From the NCBI GenBank assembly GCA_017449675.1, contig JAFTFG010000026.1, positions 1 to 63,421 on the forward strand: DNA of 63,421 nucleotides, read 5' to 3'. The notes below the pieces were generated by a model that did no database searches, was not told the DNA's origin, and saw only the letters and a list, made by a program, of their open reading frames with translations. A program made the translations under genes and the position numbers. This document shows positions 7,378 to 16,173 of this stretch, piece after piece (the first letter of the stretch is position 1; each line of letters opens with the position of its first letter). Source of the stretch: Prevotella sp. Lineage in GTDB: Bacteria; Bacteroidota; Bacteroidia; Bacteroidales; Bacteroidaceae.

Positions 7378-8937
7378 TTACTCTCCCAACTCCTTAATAA
7401 TCGCCTCTATCTTCTGATTCAGTTCGTTGCCCTCAGCGATGAGGGTTTCAAGTTTGGCATTGACAGCCGTGATGTCAATCACCTCACGGGTATCTTCCTG
7501 CTCCACATAACTGCTGACAGAGAGGTTGCAATCGTTCTCCAGAATATCATCGTTCTTCACCAGTTTGGCAAGATATTGCTCGTCATGGCGGTTCTGGTAT
7601 AGTTTCATGATCTTGTCCTGATGCTCTGGCAGGAGGATGTTCTTATTACCATTCTTCTGGAAGAGTTTGCTGGCATCTATGAAGAGGACACTGCTGTCTC
7701 GCTTGGCACTCTTTTTCAAGACGATGATACAGGTGGCGATGCCTACCCCAAAGAACAGGTTGGCAGGCAACTGGATAACGGTATCCACGAAGTTGTTACG
7801 AATCAGATACTGACGGATGCGCTTCTCGTCACCACCACGATAGAGTACCCCTGGGAACTCTACGATGGCAGCAGTACCCTGCTCGGAGAGATGCCACAGC
7901 ATGTGCATCGTGAAAGCAAGGTCGGCAGCACTCTTAGGAGCCAGCACACCTGCAGGAGCATAACGCTCGTCGTTGATGAGGATGGTGTTATCCTTACCCT
8001 CCCACTTCAACGAATAAGGGGGATTCGAGACGATTGCATCAAAGGGCGCGTCCTGCATGTGCTGGGGCTTCAGCAGCGTGTCCTCCAGACGGATATCGAA
8101 GTTGTCGTAGTTCACATTATGCAGGAACATATTGATGCGACAGAGATTGTAGGTCGTGGGGTTCACCTCCTGTCCGAAGTATTTCAGGTTAGGGTTCTCC
8201 TTGCCGATAGTCTTGGCAAACTTCAAGAGCAGGGAGCCACTGCCACAGGCAGGGTCGTAGACCTTCTGGATATTCGGATTCTGATAGGCGGCAATACGTG
8301 CCAATAGTTCGGATACCTGCTGAGGGGTGAAGAACTCGCCCCCACTCTTACCAGCCTCCGAGGCATACATCTGCATCAGAAACTCATAGGTGTCGCCAAA
8401 CGTGTCATTGTCTGTATCGTTGTATTTAGAGCCAAGATTCATATCTGCCACTGTACGTAGCACTTTTGTCAGCAACTGATTGCGCTTGATGACAGTAGAG
8501 CCCAAAGCCTGACTATCAACAGCAAAGTCACTGAAGAGACCTCGCAAATCATCCTCCGACTCAGTACCCTGCGCAGAAGCCTCGATGGCACGGAACACAG
8601 CAGTCAGATGCTCGTTCAGGTTCTCGTCCTTATCAGCAGTCTTCACTACGTTCTCAAACAGTTGTGAGGGCAGGATGAAGTATCCTTTCTCCTCCACCAT
8701 CTTCTTACGGATATTCTCTGCCATCGTGTCATCAATAGCAGCATAGTTGAAGTCGGGCTGTCCAGCCTCCTCCATCAGTTGGTGGATATAGTCACAGATA
8801 TTCTCTGAGATAAAGCGGTAGAAGATTGAGCCCAGCACGTATGCCTTGAACTCCCAGCCATCGACACTGCCACGCAGTTCGTTAGCGATCTTCCATATCG
8901 TCTTGTGCAGTTCCGCACGCTCCGTTTGGTTTGCCAT
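7378..8937 (-). CDS. hsdM: Type I restriction DNA adenine methyltransferase subunit HsdM
   Basis: This N6-adenine methyltransferase subunit pairs with HsdS to protect host sites. The 519-residue protein opens with the helical HsdM N-terminal domain (ELHKTIWKIANELRG...). The S-adenosylmethionine motif DPACGSGSLLLKF and the catalytic NPPY (SNPPYSLKW) follow in the usual order, and a C-terminal helical tail completes it. It is the first gene of the operon and has its own promoter directly upstream. Length and motifs are complete. Confidence 0.97.
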   Translation of the reverse strand: MANQTERAELHKTIWKIANELRGSVDGWEFKAYVLGSIFYRFISENICDYIHQLMEEAGQPDFNYAAIDDTMAENIRKKMVEEKGYFILPSQLFENVVKTADKDENLNEHLTAVFRAIEASAQGTESEDDLRGLFSDFAVDSQALGSTVIKRNQLLTKVLRTVADMNLGSKYNDTDNDTFGDTYEFLMQMYASEAGKSGGEFFTPQQVSELLARIAAYQNPNIQKVYDPACGSGSLLLKFAKTIGKENPNLKYFGQEVNPTTYNLCRINMFLHNVNYDNFDIRLEDTLLKPQHMQDAPFDAIVSNPPYSLKWEGKDNTILINDERYAPAGVLAPKSAADLAFTMHMLWHLSEQGTAAIVEFPGVLYRGGDEKRIRQYLIRNNFVDTVIQLPANLFFGVGIATCIIVLKKSAKRDSSVLFIDASKLFQKNGNKNILLPEHQDKIMKLYQNRHDEQYLAKLVKNDDILENDCNLSVSSYVEQEDTREVIDITAVNAKLETLIAEGNELNQKIEAIIKELGE

Positions 8938-8970
8938 TCAGTTTCTTTTCGTTTTTTAGTTTATTGCCTA

Positions 8971-8978
8971 CAAAGATA
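8971..8978 (-). promoter_or_regulatory. Probable -7 box for the hsd operon
   Basis: TATCTTTG on the minus strand fits TAnnTTTG and lies 34 bases before the hsdM ATG. No well-spaced TTTG -33 element is present because the upstream bases belong to the palindromic terminator of the next gene. Confidence 0.6.
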
Positions 8979-8980
8979 CT

Positions 8981-9018
8981 AAAAAAGGGGGGATTGTGCG
9001 CACAATCCCCCCTTTTTT
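8981..9018. terminator. Perfect 38-bp palindromic terminator after the sugar mutase gene
   Basis: The 19-base arm AAAAAAGGGGGGATTGTGC is followed immediately by its exact complement, ending in six T on either strand. It lies 17 bases past the stop of the phospho-sugar mutase gene and insulates that gene from the hsd operon. Confidence 0.92.
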
Positions 9019-9034
9019 ATTATCATTTAAATGA

Positions 9035-10780
9035 TTAGTCTAAGTTCAGGCTCTTCTTGATGGCGGCAACCTTCTCCATAGCAGCATTGGTGCAACGCTC
9101 GTAGCAGCCAGCGCACTTGAAGGAAGGATCCTTGATCTCGCAGTAGAACTTAATCTTCGGCTCTGTGCCAGAGGGACGTACACTGATCTTCGTACCATCC
9201 TCGCAGAACCACTGCAGCACGTTAGAGGTGGCTGGCATGTCAATCTTGGAAACGCTGCCGTCGGCATTCTTCTGCTCCAGAGAACGGTAGTCCTTCCATA
9301 CACATACCTTAGAACCGCCAATCTCCGTAGGAGGATTCTTACGGAAGTCCTCCATCATCTGCTTGATCTCGTCGGCACCACTCTTACCTGGCTTCACCAC
9401 ATTGATAGTTGTCTCCTTCGAGAAGCCATACTCAGCGTAGATATCCATCAGGAGGTCGTAGAGGGTCTTGCCCTGATCCTTTGCCCATGCAGCAATCTCA
9501 CAGATCAGACAGATAGAGGCAGGAGCATCCTTATCACGTACCTTATCGAATGGCAGGAAGCCGAAACTCTCCTCACCACCGCCGATGTACTTTTTCTTAC
9601 CCTCGTTCACACGGATGCGGTATGCGATCCACTTAAAGCCCGTGAACTCGTCGAACAACTCCACACCGTTCTTCTTGGCAATCTGCGCGATAACCTCAGA
9701 GGTCACGATGGTCTTCACCAAGAACTCGTTGCCCTTCATCAGACCGAGTTTCTTACGGTTGGTGATGATATACCAGCAGAACATCATCGCTGTCTGGTTA
9801 CCATTGATGATCTCCCACTCACCCTTCGGGTTGCGAACAACGATAGCGAGACGGTCAGCGTCCGGGTCGGAGGCAATCACGAGGTCGGCATTCAGACGAG
9901 TACCGAGTTTCATACCCAGCGTCATCGCCTCAGCATTCTCCGGGTTCGGAGAGACAACCGTTGGGAAGTTGCCGTCAACGACCATCTGCTCTGGTACGAC
10001 ATGGATATTCTGGAAGCCCCATGAGCGGAGTGCCATAGGAACGATATGACGACCGGTGCCGTGCATAGCGGAGTAAACGATGTTCAGGTCTTTCTGGCGG
10101 TTGATGACCTCCTGGTCAATCAATGCCTCATGGACAGCCTGGATATAGTCCCAGTCCATCTCACCACCGATGATCTCGATGAGTTCCTTGTTACCCTCGA
10201 ACTTCACGTCGTTGATGGTCACCTTGTTCACCTCGTCGATGATACCTGTGTCGTGTGGAGACAGCACCTGTGCGCCGTCATCCCAGTATGCCTTGTAACC
10301 ATTGTACTCACGGGGGTTGTGGGAAGCGGTGACGTTCACACCAGCCTGTGCCCCTAACTCACGGATGGCGAAAGAGATCTCTGGAGTAGGACGAAGGCTC
10401 TCGAAGAGATATACCTTGATGCCGTTGGCAGAGAAGATATCGGCAACGGTCTCTGCGAACATACGTCCGTTATTACGGCAGTCGTGACCAACCACTACAG
10501 AGCACTGCTTACCTGGGAACGCCTTCAGGATATAGTTGGCGAAGCCCTGTGTTGCCATACCTACGATATACTTGTTCATACGGTTAGTACCGGCACCCAT
10601 GATACCACGAAGTCCACCCGTACCAAACTCCAGGTTCTGGTAGAAAGCGTCTACCAAAGCGGTCTTGTCGGGGTTGTCCAACATTGCCTGTACTTCCTTA
10701 CGTGTCTCCTCGTCAAAGGCTGGAGAGAGCCATTCTTTCGCCCGTGCCTCACACTGAGCAATAAGTTCGTTATTTTCCAT
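9035..10780 (-). CDS. Phospho-sugar mutase (phosphoglucomutase/phosphomannomutase family)
   Basis: The enzyme interconverts hexose-1- and hexose-6-phosphates through a phosphoserine. The 581-residue alpha-D-phosphohexomutase shows all four blocks: substrate loop GTGGLRGIMG (53-62), catalytic serine S153 in TASHNPREYNG, metal loop DPDADR, sugar loop GGGEESFG, and the phosphate-binding RPSGTEPK near the end. The length and the long first domain fit the bacterial PgcA-like branch, probably phosphoglucomutase. A cysteine cluster CAGCYERC close to the C-terminus is extra to the fold and of unknown use. It appears monocistronic, with its own promoter and a perfect palindromic terminator. Confidence 0.93.
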   Translation of the reverse strand: MENNELIAQCEARAKEWLSPAFDEETRKEVQAMLDNPDKTALVDAFYQNLEFGTGGLRGIMGAGTNRMNKYIVGMATQGFANYILKAFPGKQCSVVVGHDCRNNGRMFAETVADIFSANGIKVYLFESLRPTPEISFAIRELGAQAGVNVTASHNPREYNGYKAYWDDGAQVLSPHDTGIIDEVNKVTINDVKFEGNKELIEIIGGEMDWDYIQAVHEALIDQEVINRQKDLNIVYSAMHGTGRHIVPMALRSWGFQNIHVVPEQMVVDGNFPTVVSPNPENAEAMTLGMKLGTRLNADLVIASDPDADRLAIVVRNPKGEWEIINGNQTAMMFCWYIITNRKKLGLMKGNEFLVKTIVTSEVIAQIAKKNGVELFDEFTGFKWIAYRIRVNEGKKKYIGGGEESFGFLPFDKVRDKDAPASICLICEIAAWAKDQGKTLYDLLMDIYAEYGFSKETTINVVKPGKSGADEIKQMMEDFRKNPPTEIGGSKVCVWKDYRSLEQKNADGSVSKIDMPATSNVLQWFCEDGTKISVRPSGTEPKIKFYCEIKDPSFKCAGCYERCTNAAMEKVAAIKKSLNLD

Positions 10781-10821
10781 AATACTTAAAGTTGTTTTAG
10801 ATTCAATATCGTATTAGTTTA

Positions 10822-10829
10822 CAAAGATA
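10822..10829 (-). promoter_or_regulatory. Probable -7 box of the sugar mutase gene
   Basis: TATCTTTG on the minus strand stands 41 bases upstream of the ATG. A weaker TTG lies 17 bases further upstream, shorter than the usual 19-21 spacing. Confidence 0.55.
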
Positions 10830-10832
10830 AGA

Positions 10833-10879
10833 AAAAAATCGAAAACCAACACGTCATATGTATTAATTTTCGATTTTTT
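10833..10879 (-). terminator. Terminator of the gyrA-TPR-TPR operon
   Basis: A 13-base inverted repeat, AAAAAATCGAAAA with TTTTCGATTTTTT, has a 21-base loop. It begins 4 bases after the stop of the second TPR gene. The minus-strand transcript ends in a T-rich tract. Confidence 0.55.
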
Positions 10880-10883
10880 AGCA

Positions 10884-12098
10884 TTATAGTTTCTTCATCA
10901 CCTTGTCGATCTCCTCAAACTGCCTCCCCATATTCAGGTTAAGATAGATGCGGTAGAGCGACGGGGCCCATTTCCGTTTCTCGTCGGGAGCCAGTTTACG
11001 ATAGGCCTCCATATAAGGACGGGCCTCCATATACAATTGACGGATCTGTTCACGATAGATACGCGGCTGACTCTTCTGCTCCAAGACCAGTGCCTGGTTT
11101 AGTTTGGCCGTCGCAATATTGAAATAAGGTTCTGCCAGTGTGTCATTACGACTGATCAGTTGTTCACTGACATCAATGCACTCGTCATAACGCTCCAGAT
11201 TCAAGAGAGCCACCGATTTCGCCAAGAGGAACAGTTGCTCCTGAGGATATGTCCTCAAGGCCTGGTCGGCATAATAGAGTGCCGAGTCCGGTCGCTCCTG
11301 CGCCTGATAGTAGTCTATGAGTCGTGGGAAGAAATATGGGAAGTCCGGATAACGGTCAAAACCCCGTTTCAGCATTTCCAGATACCGCTGTTCATCTTTT
11401 TGCCAACGATAGGCTTCACAGGCATATTGCATGGCATACCGTGCCTTTGCCGTATCCCTTACAGCCTCATCGAAGTAACGCAGGGTAAGTGTGGCATCCT
11501 GCATCTTATACCCTGCATATTCTGCCCAGTAAGCGACCTCTGGGATGCGAGGGTCTTTCTGAGGATAGTCATATCCTGTGAAAAGCGGTTTCTCACCGGC
11601 TTGCAGATAAGTCTCGAAGAAGTCATAGGCCGTCGCATAATTATCACGTCTCAGATGATATGTGCCACCATAATACAAGTTCAGCCGTAACTGGTCGAGC
11701 AAGCGGGCATGATCTTCCCGATAGTGCATTTTCACCCGTCCTTTCTCATCGGGCAGCGCATCAAGGGTGTCAAGAGCCTCACCGATAGTATAGAGCCGTC
11801 TGGTGAGGTTGAAGAAGGCAGCCGTATCGTACTTCTGTTTCAGATACAGTTTCTCATTGGCTGCCTCGTATTGTTTCGTGACAGCCTGAAACCATATCAG
11901 GTATATCTTCTCATTGGTCCGGTTGGCCGCATCCTTCTCCAACAAGTCGGTCATCAGTTTCTCCGCCTTGTCATAATCTTTGCCACTCTTGATATAAGAC
12001 CGTGCCTGACTGAGCTCTTTCTTTTGAGCCCTCAGGCACGGTGTTATCATGAGTAGCAGGAGAAGAAGGACCATCGTCTGTTGCTTCTTCATCTGCAA
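10884..12098 (-). CDS. Secreted tetratricopeptide-repeat protein (paralogue of next gene)
   Basis: The 404-residue product has a signal peptide (poly-Leu core, cleavage likely after LRA) and helical TPR-like repeats over the rest, for example DSALYYADQALRTYPQEQLFLL and the following EQLISRNDTLAEPYFNIATAKL. It is a divergent paralogue of its neighbour: both share the block ALP-x-x-KG-x-VK near residues 110-120 and the same overall repeat layout. TPR proteins scaffold protein contacts; this one would act in the periplasm. It begins 13 bases after the neighbour's stop, and both follow gyrA without a visible terminator. Specific role unknown. Confidence 0.85.
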   Translation of the reverse strand: MQMKKQQTMVLLLLLLMITPCLRAQKKELSQARSYIKSGKDYDKAEKLMTDLLEKDAANRTNEKIYLIWFQAVTKQYEAANEKLYLKQKYDTAAFFNLTRRLYTIGEALDTLDALPDEKGRVKMHYREDHARLLDQLRLNLYYGGTYHLRRDNYATAYDFFETYLQAGEKPLFTGYDYPQKDPRIPEVAYWAEYAGYKMQDATLTLRYFDEAVRDTAKARYAMQYACEAYRWQKDEQRYLEMLKRGFDRYPDFPYFFPRLIDYYQAQERPDSALYYADQALRTYPQEQLFLLAKSVALLNLERYDECIDVSEQLISRNDTLAEPYFNIATAKLNQALVLEQKSQPRIYREQIRQLYMEARPYMEAYRKLAPDEKRKWAPSLYRIYLNLNMGRQFEEIDKVMKKL

Positions 12099-12111
12099 GA
12101 TTTAAACGGTC

Positions 12112-13323
12112 TTATTTTGAATCCAACTCAGCATCTTTGGTCTTAGGATCATCAGCGCCATAGAGACCATAGTATGCCTGATAGCGGTTGTAGCCCCAGT
12201 TAGCCTGAGCCTTATTGGGATCCAGTTCCTTGGCCTTATCAAGAGCCTGCACAGCCTCCTGATAGAGTTCCTTACGCTTGGCAGTATCCTCTGTATTACC
12301 GGCCTGTACACTCAGACAGGTTCCAAGATATGTCTGCACTACTGCATTCTCAGGACTTGCCACAGCAGCCTTACGCAACCACTTAGCACCTTCCTCCGCA
12401 TTATTGTCGGCAATAGCCATCATACCTTTGTTGGCGAGAGCGGCAAAACTGTTAGGATACTTAGCGAGGTGATTGTCGAGCAGTGCTGTCTGAGCACCCT
12501 TGTCCTGCAAACCATCATACATGGTGAACAACTTATCAAGGATCACGTCATTCTCAGGATCGTCTGCATAAAGAGCCTTCAACTGATCAACATACTTCAA
12601 GGTGTCGGCCTTGCTCTGGAGGTTGCTACCGGCGGCATATAGTTTGAATGTCAGGGCATCCTTCTTCTGCTCAGGATCCTGCATAGCGATATCAAAATAT
12701 CTGTTGGCACGGTCCAACTCCTTGGCATCGAAAGCATAACGACCAGCATAGAAAGCCACCTGGCCGATATAACCCTTCTCTGCCTCATGGTTCTGTGTAG
12801 CAAACAAGGGATCAGCGGCAGAATCCAAGAAAGCACCCCAATACTTCAACACACCGGCATTATTACCCTTTGAAGCCTGCTCCTGACCAATGTTCACCAG
12901 ATGAGCACGGACAGCCCAAACACGCTGGGCATTCTTCTCAGCATACTGAGGCTTTACCTTACCCTTGGCATTGGGCAGTTGGTCATACTTATTACATTCA
13001 ATAGCCGCATCAATAGCATTACAGATACCATCTGCCAAACCCAGTGTATCGTAAGCCTCCTGCTTACCGGAACCCAACTGTGCGGCAGCCTGGTTCTCAG
13101 CCATCGTACCAGTCTCCTTGCTCACCTTATCCATCGCAAGGTCTACCAGTTTATTGTATGCTGTAGCACGCTCCTCATCGTTGGCAAGTTGTGCAGTCTT
13201 CACCAACTGTGCAGCCTCAGCATAGGTCTTACATTTCTTGATAGCCTTCAAAGCATCACTGTCACCGGCAAAAGCCGTAGCACTGGCTACAAGCATCATT
13301 GCCATCATCATTACTTTCTTCAT
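12112..13323 (-). CDS. Secreted tetratricopeptide-repeat protein
   Basis: The 403-residue protein starts with a clean signal peptide (MKKVMMMAMMLVASATAFAG) and continues as TPR-like helical pairs. The clearest repeats are in the C-terminal half, such as FAALANKGMMAIADNNAEEG followed by WLRKAAVASPENAVVQTYLG. It should be periplasmic or outer-membrane associated. It starts 23 bases downstream of gyrA and precedes its paralogue, so duplication within a gyrA operon is the simplest history. I do not recognise a defined function. Confidence 0.87.
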   Translation of the reverse strand: MKKVMMMAMMLVASATAFAGDSDALKAIKKCKTYAEAAQLVKTAQLANDEERATAYNKLVDLAMDKVSKETGTMAENQAAAQLGSGKQEAYDTLGLADGICNAIDAAIECNKYDQLPNAKGKVKPQYAEKNAQRVWAVRAHLVNIGQEQASKGNNAGVLKYWGAFLDSAADPLFATQNHEAEKGYIGQVAFYAGRYAFDAKELDRANRYFDIAMQDPEQKKDALTFKLYAAGSNLQSKADTLKYVDQLKALYADDPENDVILDKLFTMYDGLQDKGAQTALLDNHLAKYPNSFAALANKGMMAIADNNAEEGAKWLRKAAVASPENAVVQTYLGTCLSVQAGNTEDTAKRKELYQEAVQALDKAKELDPNKAQANWGYNRYQAYYGLYGADDPKTKDAELDSK

Positions 13324-13346
13324 AAGTCTTTAATATTGGTTAAACT

Positions 13347-15893
13347 TTAATTTTCATTTGGAGTTTCGATCTGCGGGGTATCGATAGTTTCTTCCGAGAA
13401 CTCCTCATCGACGATCTGTGCCTCCTCAACATCCTCTTCCTGACTGGATGTCACTTTGCAAACACTGGCAATGGTATCGTTCTTCTTCGTCAGGTTAATC
13501 AAACGTACTCCCTGAGTAGCACGACCCATCACACGGACATCAGCCACCTTCAGTCGGATCAGGATACCAGACTTGTTGATAATCATAAGGTCGTTCTCGT
13601 CAGTCACTACCTTGATAGCCACCAGACGTCCCGTTTTCTCTGTCACGGCCAGGGTCTTCACACCCTTCGTACCACGTGATGTCTTACGGTAGTCTTCCAC
13701 CTCGGAGCGCTTACCATAGCCATTCTCACTGACGACCATGATGGTCTCCTGCTGCGGGTCGTTGACACATACCATACCGATGACCTCATCGTCTCCACCG
13801 TCAAGGCGCATACCGATAACACCGGTAGAGACTCGGCCCATCGTACGTACCTGATCCTCGTTGAAGCGGACGGCACGACCGTTACGGTTGGCGAGCAGTA
13901 ACTCGTTCTTGCCGTTGGTCAGACGGACACCTACCACCCTGTCGCCCTCATTGATATTGATGGCGATGACACCATTGGTGCGTGGACGGCTGTATGCCTC
14001 CAGACAGGTCTTCTTGATGATACCGTTCTTCGTGGCGAAGACGACATAGTGGCTGTTCAGGAACTCCGTATCGTTGAAGTTCTTGATACGTAGTACAGCG
14101 TTGACGGCATCATCGGGATCAATGTTCAGCATATTCTGGATGGCACGGCCCTTCGAGTTCTTGTCGCCCTCAGGAATCTCATAGCACTTCTGCCAGTAGC
14201 AGCGTCCCTTCTGGGTGAAGAAGAGCAGCGTGTTATGCATCGTGGCAGGATAGATATATTCCGTGAAGTCGTTGTCACGGTGACGTGCAGCCTTGGCACC
14301 GACACCACCACGACCTTGCTCATGGAACTCATCGAGTCTAGTGCGCTTGATATAACCCATATGTGAGATCGTAATCACTACAGGATCATCAGGATAGAAG
14401 TCCTCGGCATTGAACTCATGATCAAACGGTATAATCTCCGTACGGCGTTCGTCACCATATTTCTCCTTCACCTCCTGCAGTTCATCCTTCATCACCTGCT
14501 TGCAACGCTCGGGATTATCCAGAATCTCCTGCAAGTCGGCAATCAGTTTCTGCAAGTCGTCAAACTCCTGGTGCAACTGGTCGACACGCAGACCCGTCAA
14601 CTGGGCCAGACGCATATCTACGATAGCCTTCGACTGGAGTTCATCCAGATTGAAGCGTACCTCCAGATTATGCTGGGCATCACTGGGAGTCTTACTATTT
14701 CTAATAATGTGTACGACCTCATCAATATTGTTTACAGCAATGATTAAACCTTCCAAGATATGAGCACGCTCCTGTGCTTTCTTCAAGTCGAACTTCGTGC
14801 GACGGATGGTCACATCATGACGGTGCTCCACGAAATACTTGACACATTCCTTGAGGTTCAACAGACGAGGACGACCATTGACCAATGCAATATTATTCAC
14901 AGAGAAAGAACTCTGCAATGCTGTCATCTTAAAGAGTTTGTTGAGGAGGACGTTTGCATTACAGTCGCGCTTACAGTCAACGACAATTCGCATACCCTGA
15001 CGTCCAGACTCGTCATTGACATTAGCGACACCCTCAATCTTGTGCTGGTTAGCCAGATCAGCAATATAGGCAACAAGGTCGGCTTTATTGACACCATACG
15101 GGATTTCCGTCACGACAATCTTGTCGTGTGTCTCACCACTCTCAATCTCGGCCTTGGCACGCATCACGATACGGCCACGACCTGTCTCATAGGCATCCTT
15201 CACACCCTGCAAACCATAAATATAGGCTCCTGTGGGGAAGTCAGGACCTGGGATATACCGCATCAGTCCATCGGTATCAATGTCAGGATTGTCAATATAG
15301 GCACAACAACCATCAATCACCTCACCGAGGTTGTGGGTCGGCATGTTCGTTGCCATACCAACGGCAATACCGTTACCGCCATTCACCAACAAGTTAGGGA
15401 TCTTAGTAGGCATTACGGTCGGCTCCTGCAGCGAGTCGTCGAAGTTATTCATCATATCAACGGTGTCCTTCTCCAGGTCATCCATGATATGCTCACCCAT
15501 TTTCGAGAGGCGGCACTCCGTATAACGCATGGCGGCAGGAGAGTCGCCATCCACCGAGCCGAAGTTACCCTGCCCGTCAACCAAGGTATAACGCAGGTTC
15601 CAGTCCTGTGCCATACGCACCAATGCACCGTATACAGAGGAGTCACCATGAGGGTGATACTTACCGAGCACCTCACCGACTACGCGGGCACATTTCTTAT
15701 AAGGTTGGGTGGAAACATTGTTGATATTCATCATACCGTACAGGATACGGCGGTGTACCGGTTTGAAACCGTCACGAACATCAGGGAGAGCACGAGCCAC
15801 AATCACCGACATGGAGTAGTCGATATAAGAAGACTTCATCTCTTCCTCAATGTTGATTTTGATAATTCTGTCGTTGTCGAATGTCTGATCCAT
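13347..15893 (-). CDS. gyrA: DNA gyrase subunit A
   Basis: GyrA breaks and rejoins DNA and, with GyrB, introduces negative supercoils. The 848-residue chain has the conserved start [20 protein letters not shown], the catalytic tyrosine Y124 in AAMRYTE, and the quinolone-determining stretch [21 protein letters not shown]85, equivalent to E. coli S83, is unchanged, and the position equivalent to D87 is Gly. The C-terminal pinwheel contains a GyrA-box variant QGRGGVG near residue 560, which marks it as gyrase rather than topoisomerase IV. An acidic tail rich in Glu ends the protein. A strong promoter lies upstream and two TPR genes follow. Confidence 0.97.
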   Translation of the reverse strand: MDQTFDNDRIIKINIEEEMKSSYIDYSMSVIVARALPDVRDGFKPVHRRILYGMMNINNVSTQPYKKCARVVGEVLGKYHPHGDSSVYGALVRMAQDWNLRYTLVDGQGNFGSVDGDSPAAMRYTECRLSKMGEHIMDDLEKDTVDMMNNFDDSLQEPTVMPTKIPNLLVNGGNGIAVGMATNMPTHNLGEVIDGCCAYIDNPDIDTDGLMRYIPGPDFPTGAYIYGLQGVKDAYETGRGRIVMRAKAEIESGETHDKIVVTEIPYGVNKADLVAYIADLANQHKIEGVANVNDESGRQGMRIVVDCKRDCNANVLLNKLFKMTALQSSFSVNNIALVNGRPRLLNLKECVKYFVEHRHDVTIRRTKFDLKKAQERAHILEGLIIAVNNIDEVVHIIRNSKTPSDAQHNLEVRFNLDELQSKAIVDMRLAQLTGLRVDQLHQEFDDLQKLIADLQEILDNPERCKQVMKDELQEVKEKYGDERRTEIIPFDHEFNAEDFYPDDPVVITISHMGYIKRTRLDEFHEQGRGGVGAKAARHRDNDFTEYIYPATMHNTLLFFTQKGRCYWQKCYEIPEGDKNSKGRAIQNMLNIDPDDAVNAVLRIKNFNDTEFLNSHYVVFATKNGIIKKTCLEAYSRPRTNGVIAININEGDRVVGVRLTNGKNELLLANRNGRAVRFNEDQVRTMGRVSTGVIGMRLDGGDDEVIGMVCVNDPQQETIMVVSENGYGKRSEVEDYRKTSRGTKGVKTLAVTEKTGRLVAIKVVTDENDLMIINKSGILIRLKVADVRVMGRATQGVRLINLTKKNDTIASVCKVTSSQEEDVEEAQIVDEEFSEETIDTPQIETPNEN

Positions 15894-15988
15894 TTATCTC
15901 AATTTTATTTTATCACTTTGAGTTAATTTTGCGTTTAAGGCACTTTTAAAGCCCGCTGACGCGTTTTACCTGTTTTCCAATTAGCGTA

Positions 15989-16020
15989 CAAAGGTACGAA
16001 TAAGTGAGTAGAAAAACAAA
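15989..16020 (-). promoter_or_regulatory. gyrA promoter (cassette copy A)
   Basis: TTTG (16017-16020), a 20-base spacer, then TACCTTTG (15989-15996). The spacer contains CTCACTTATTCG, shared with two other copies in the window. The transcript would start about 90 bases before the gyrA ATG. Confidence 0.8.
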
Positions 16021-16062
16021 TAATATTTGATTTTTTTCGAACGAGAGTACCTTAAACTTCGT

Positions 16063-16094
16063 TAAAGGTACGCATAAGTGAGTAAAATACCAAA
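16063..16094 (-). promoter_or_regulatory. Second gyrA-facing promoter-like cassette (copy B)
   Basis: TTTG (16091-16094), a 20-base spacer with CTCACTTATGCG, then TACCTTTA (16063-16070). It points toward gyrA from within the clpC leader. The -7 box is off consensus in its last base. It is joined to an inverted repeat, GTACCTTAA...TTAAAGGTAC (16047-16071). Confidence 0.5.
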
Positions 16095-16173
16095 TAAATT
16101 AAGATTTATTTCATCTTCCATTCATCAAGTCACGGATTTTCTTTTGGCACGATGTTTGCAAGGAGACAGGTGT

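Noticed and set aside
7621-8307. 228-residue open frame antisense to hsdM
   Set aside because: Opposes the intact SAM-binding and NPPY region of HsdM; shadow frame.
14760-15926. 388-residue open frame antisense to gyrA
   Set aside because: Lies opposite the catalytic half of GyrA; His/Thr-rich translation typical of a shadow frame, with no promoter.
16078-16173. Extended N-terminus of ClpC from GTG 16078
   Set aside because: Crosses promoter cassette copy B, has no family match, and a good ribosome-binding site precedes ATG 16174.
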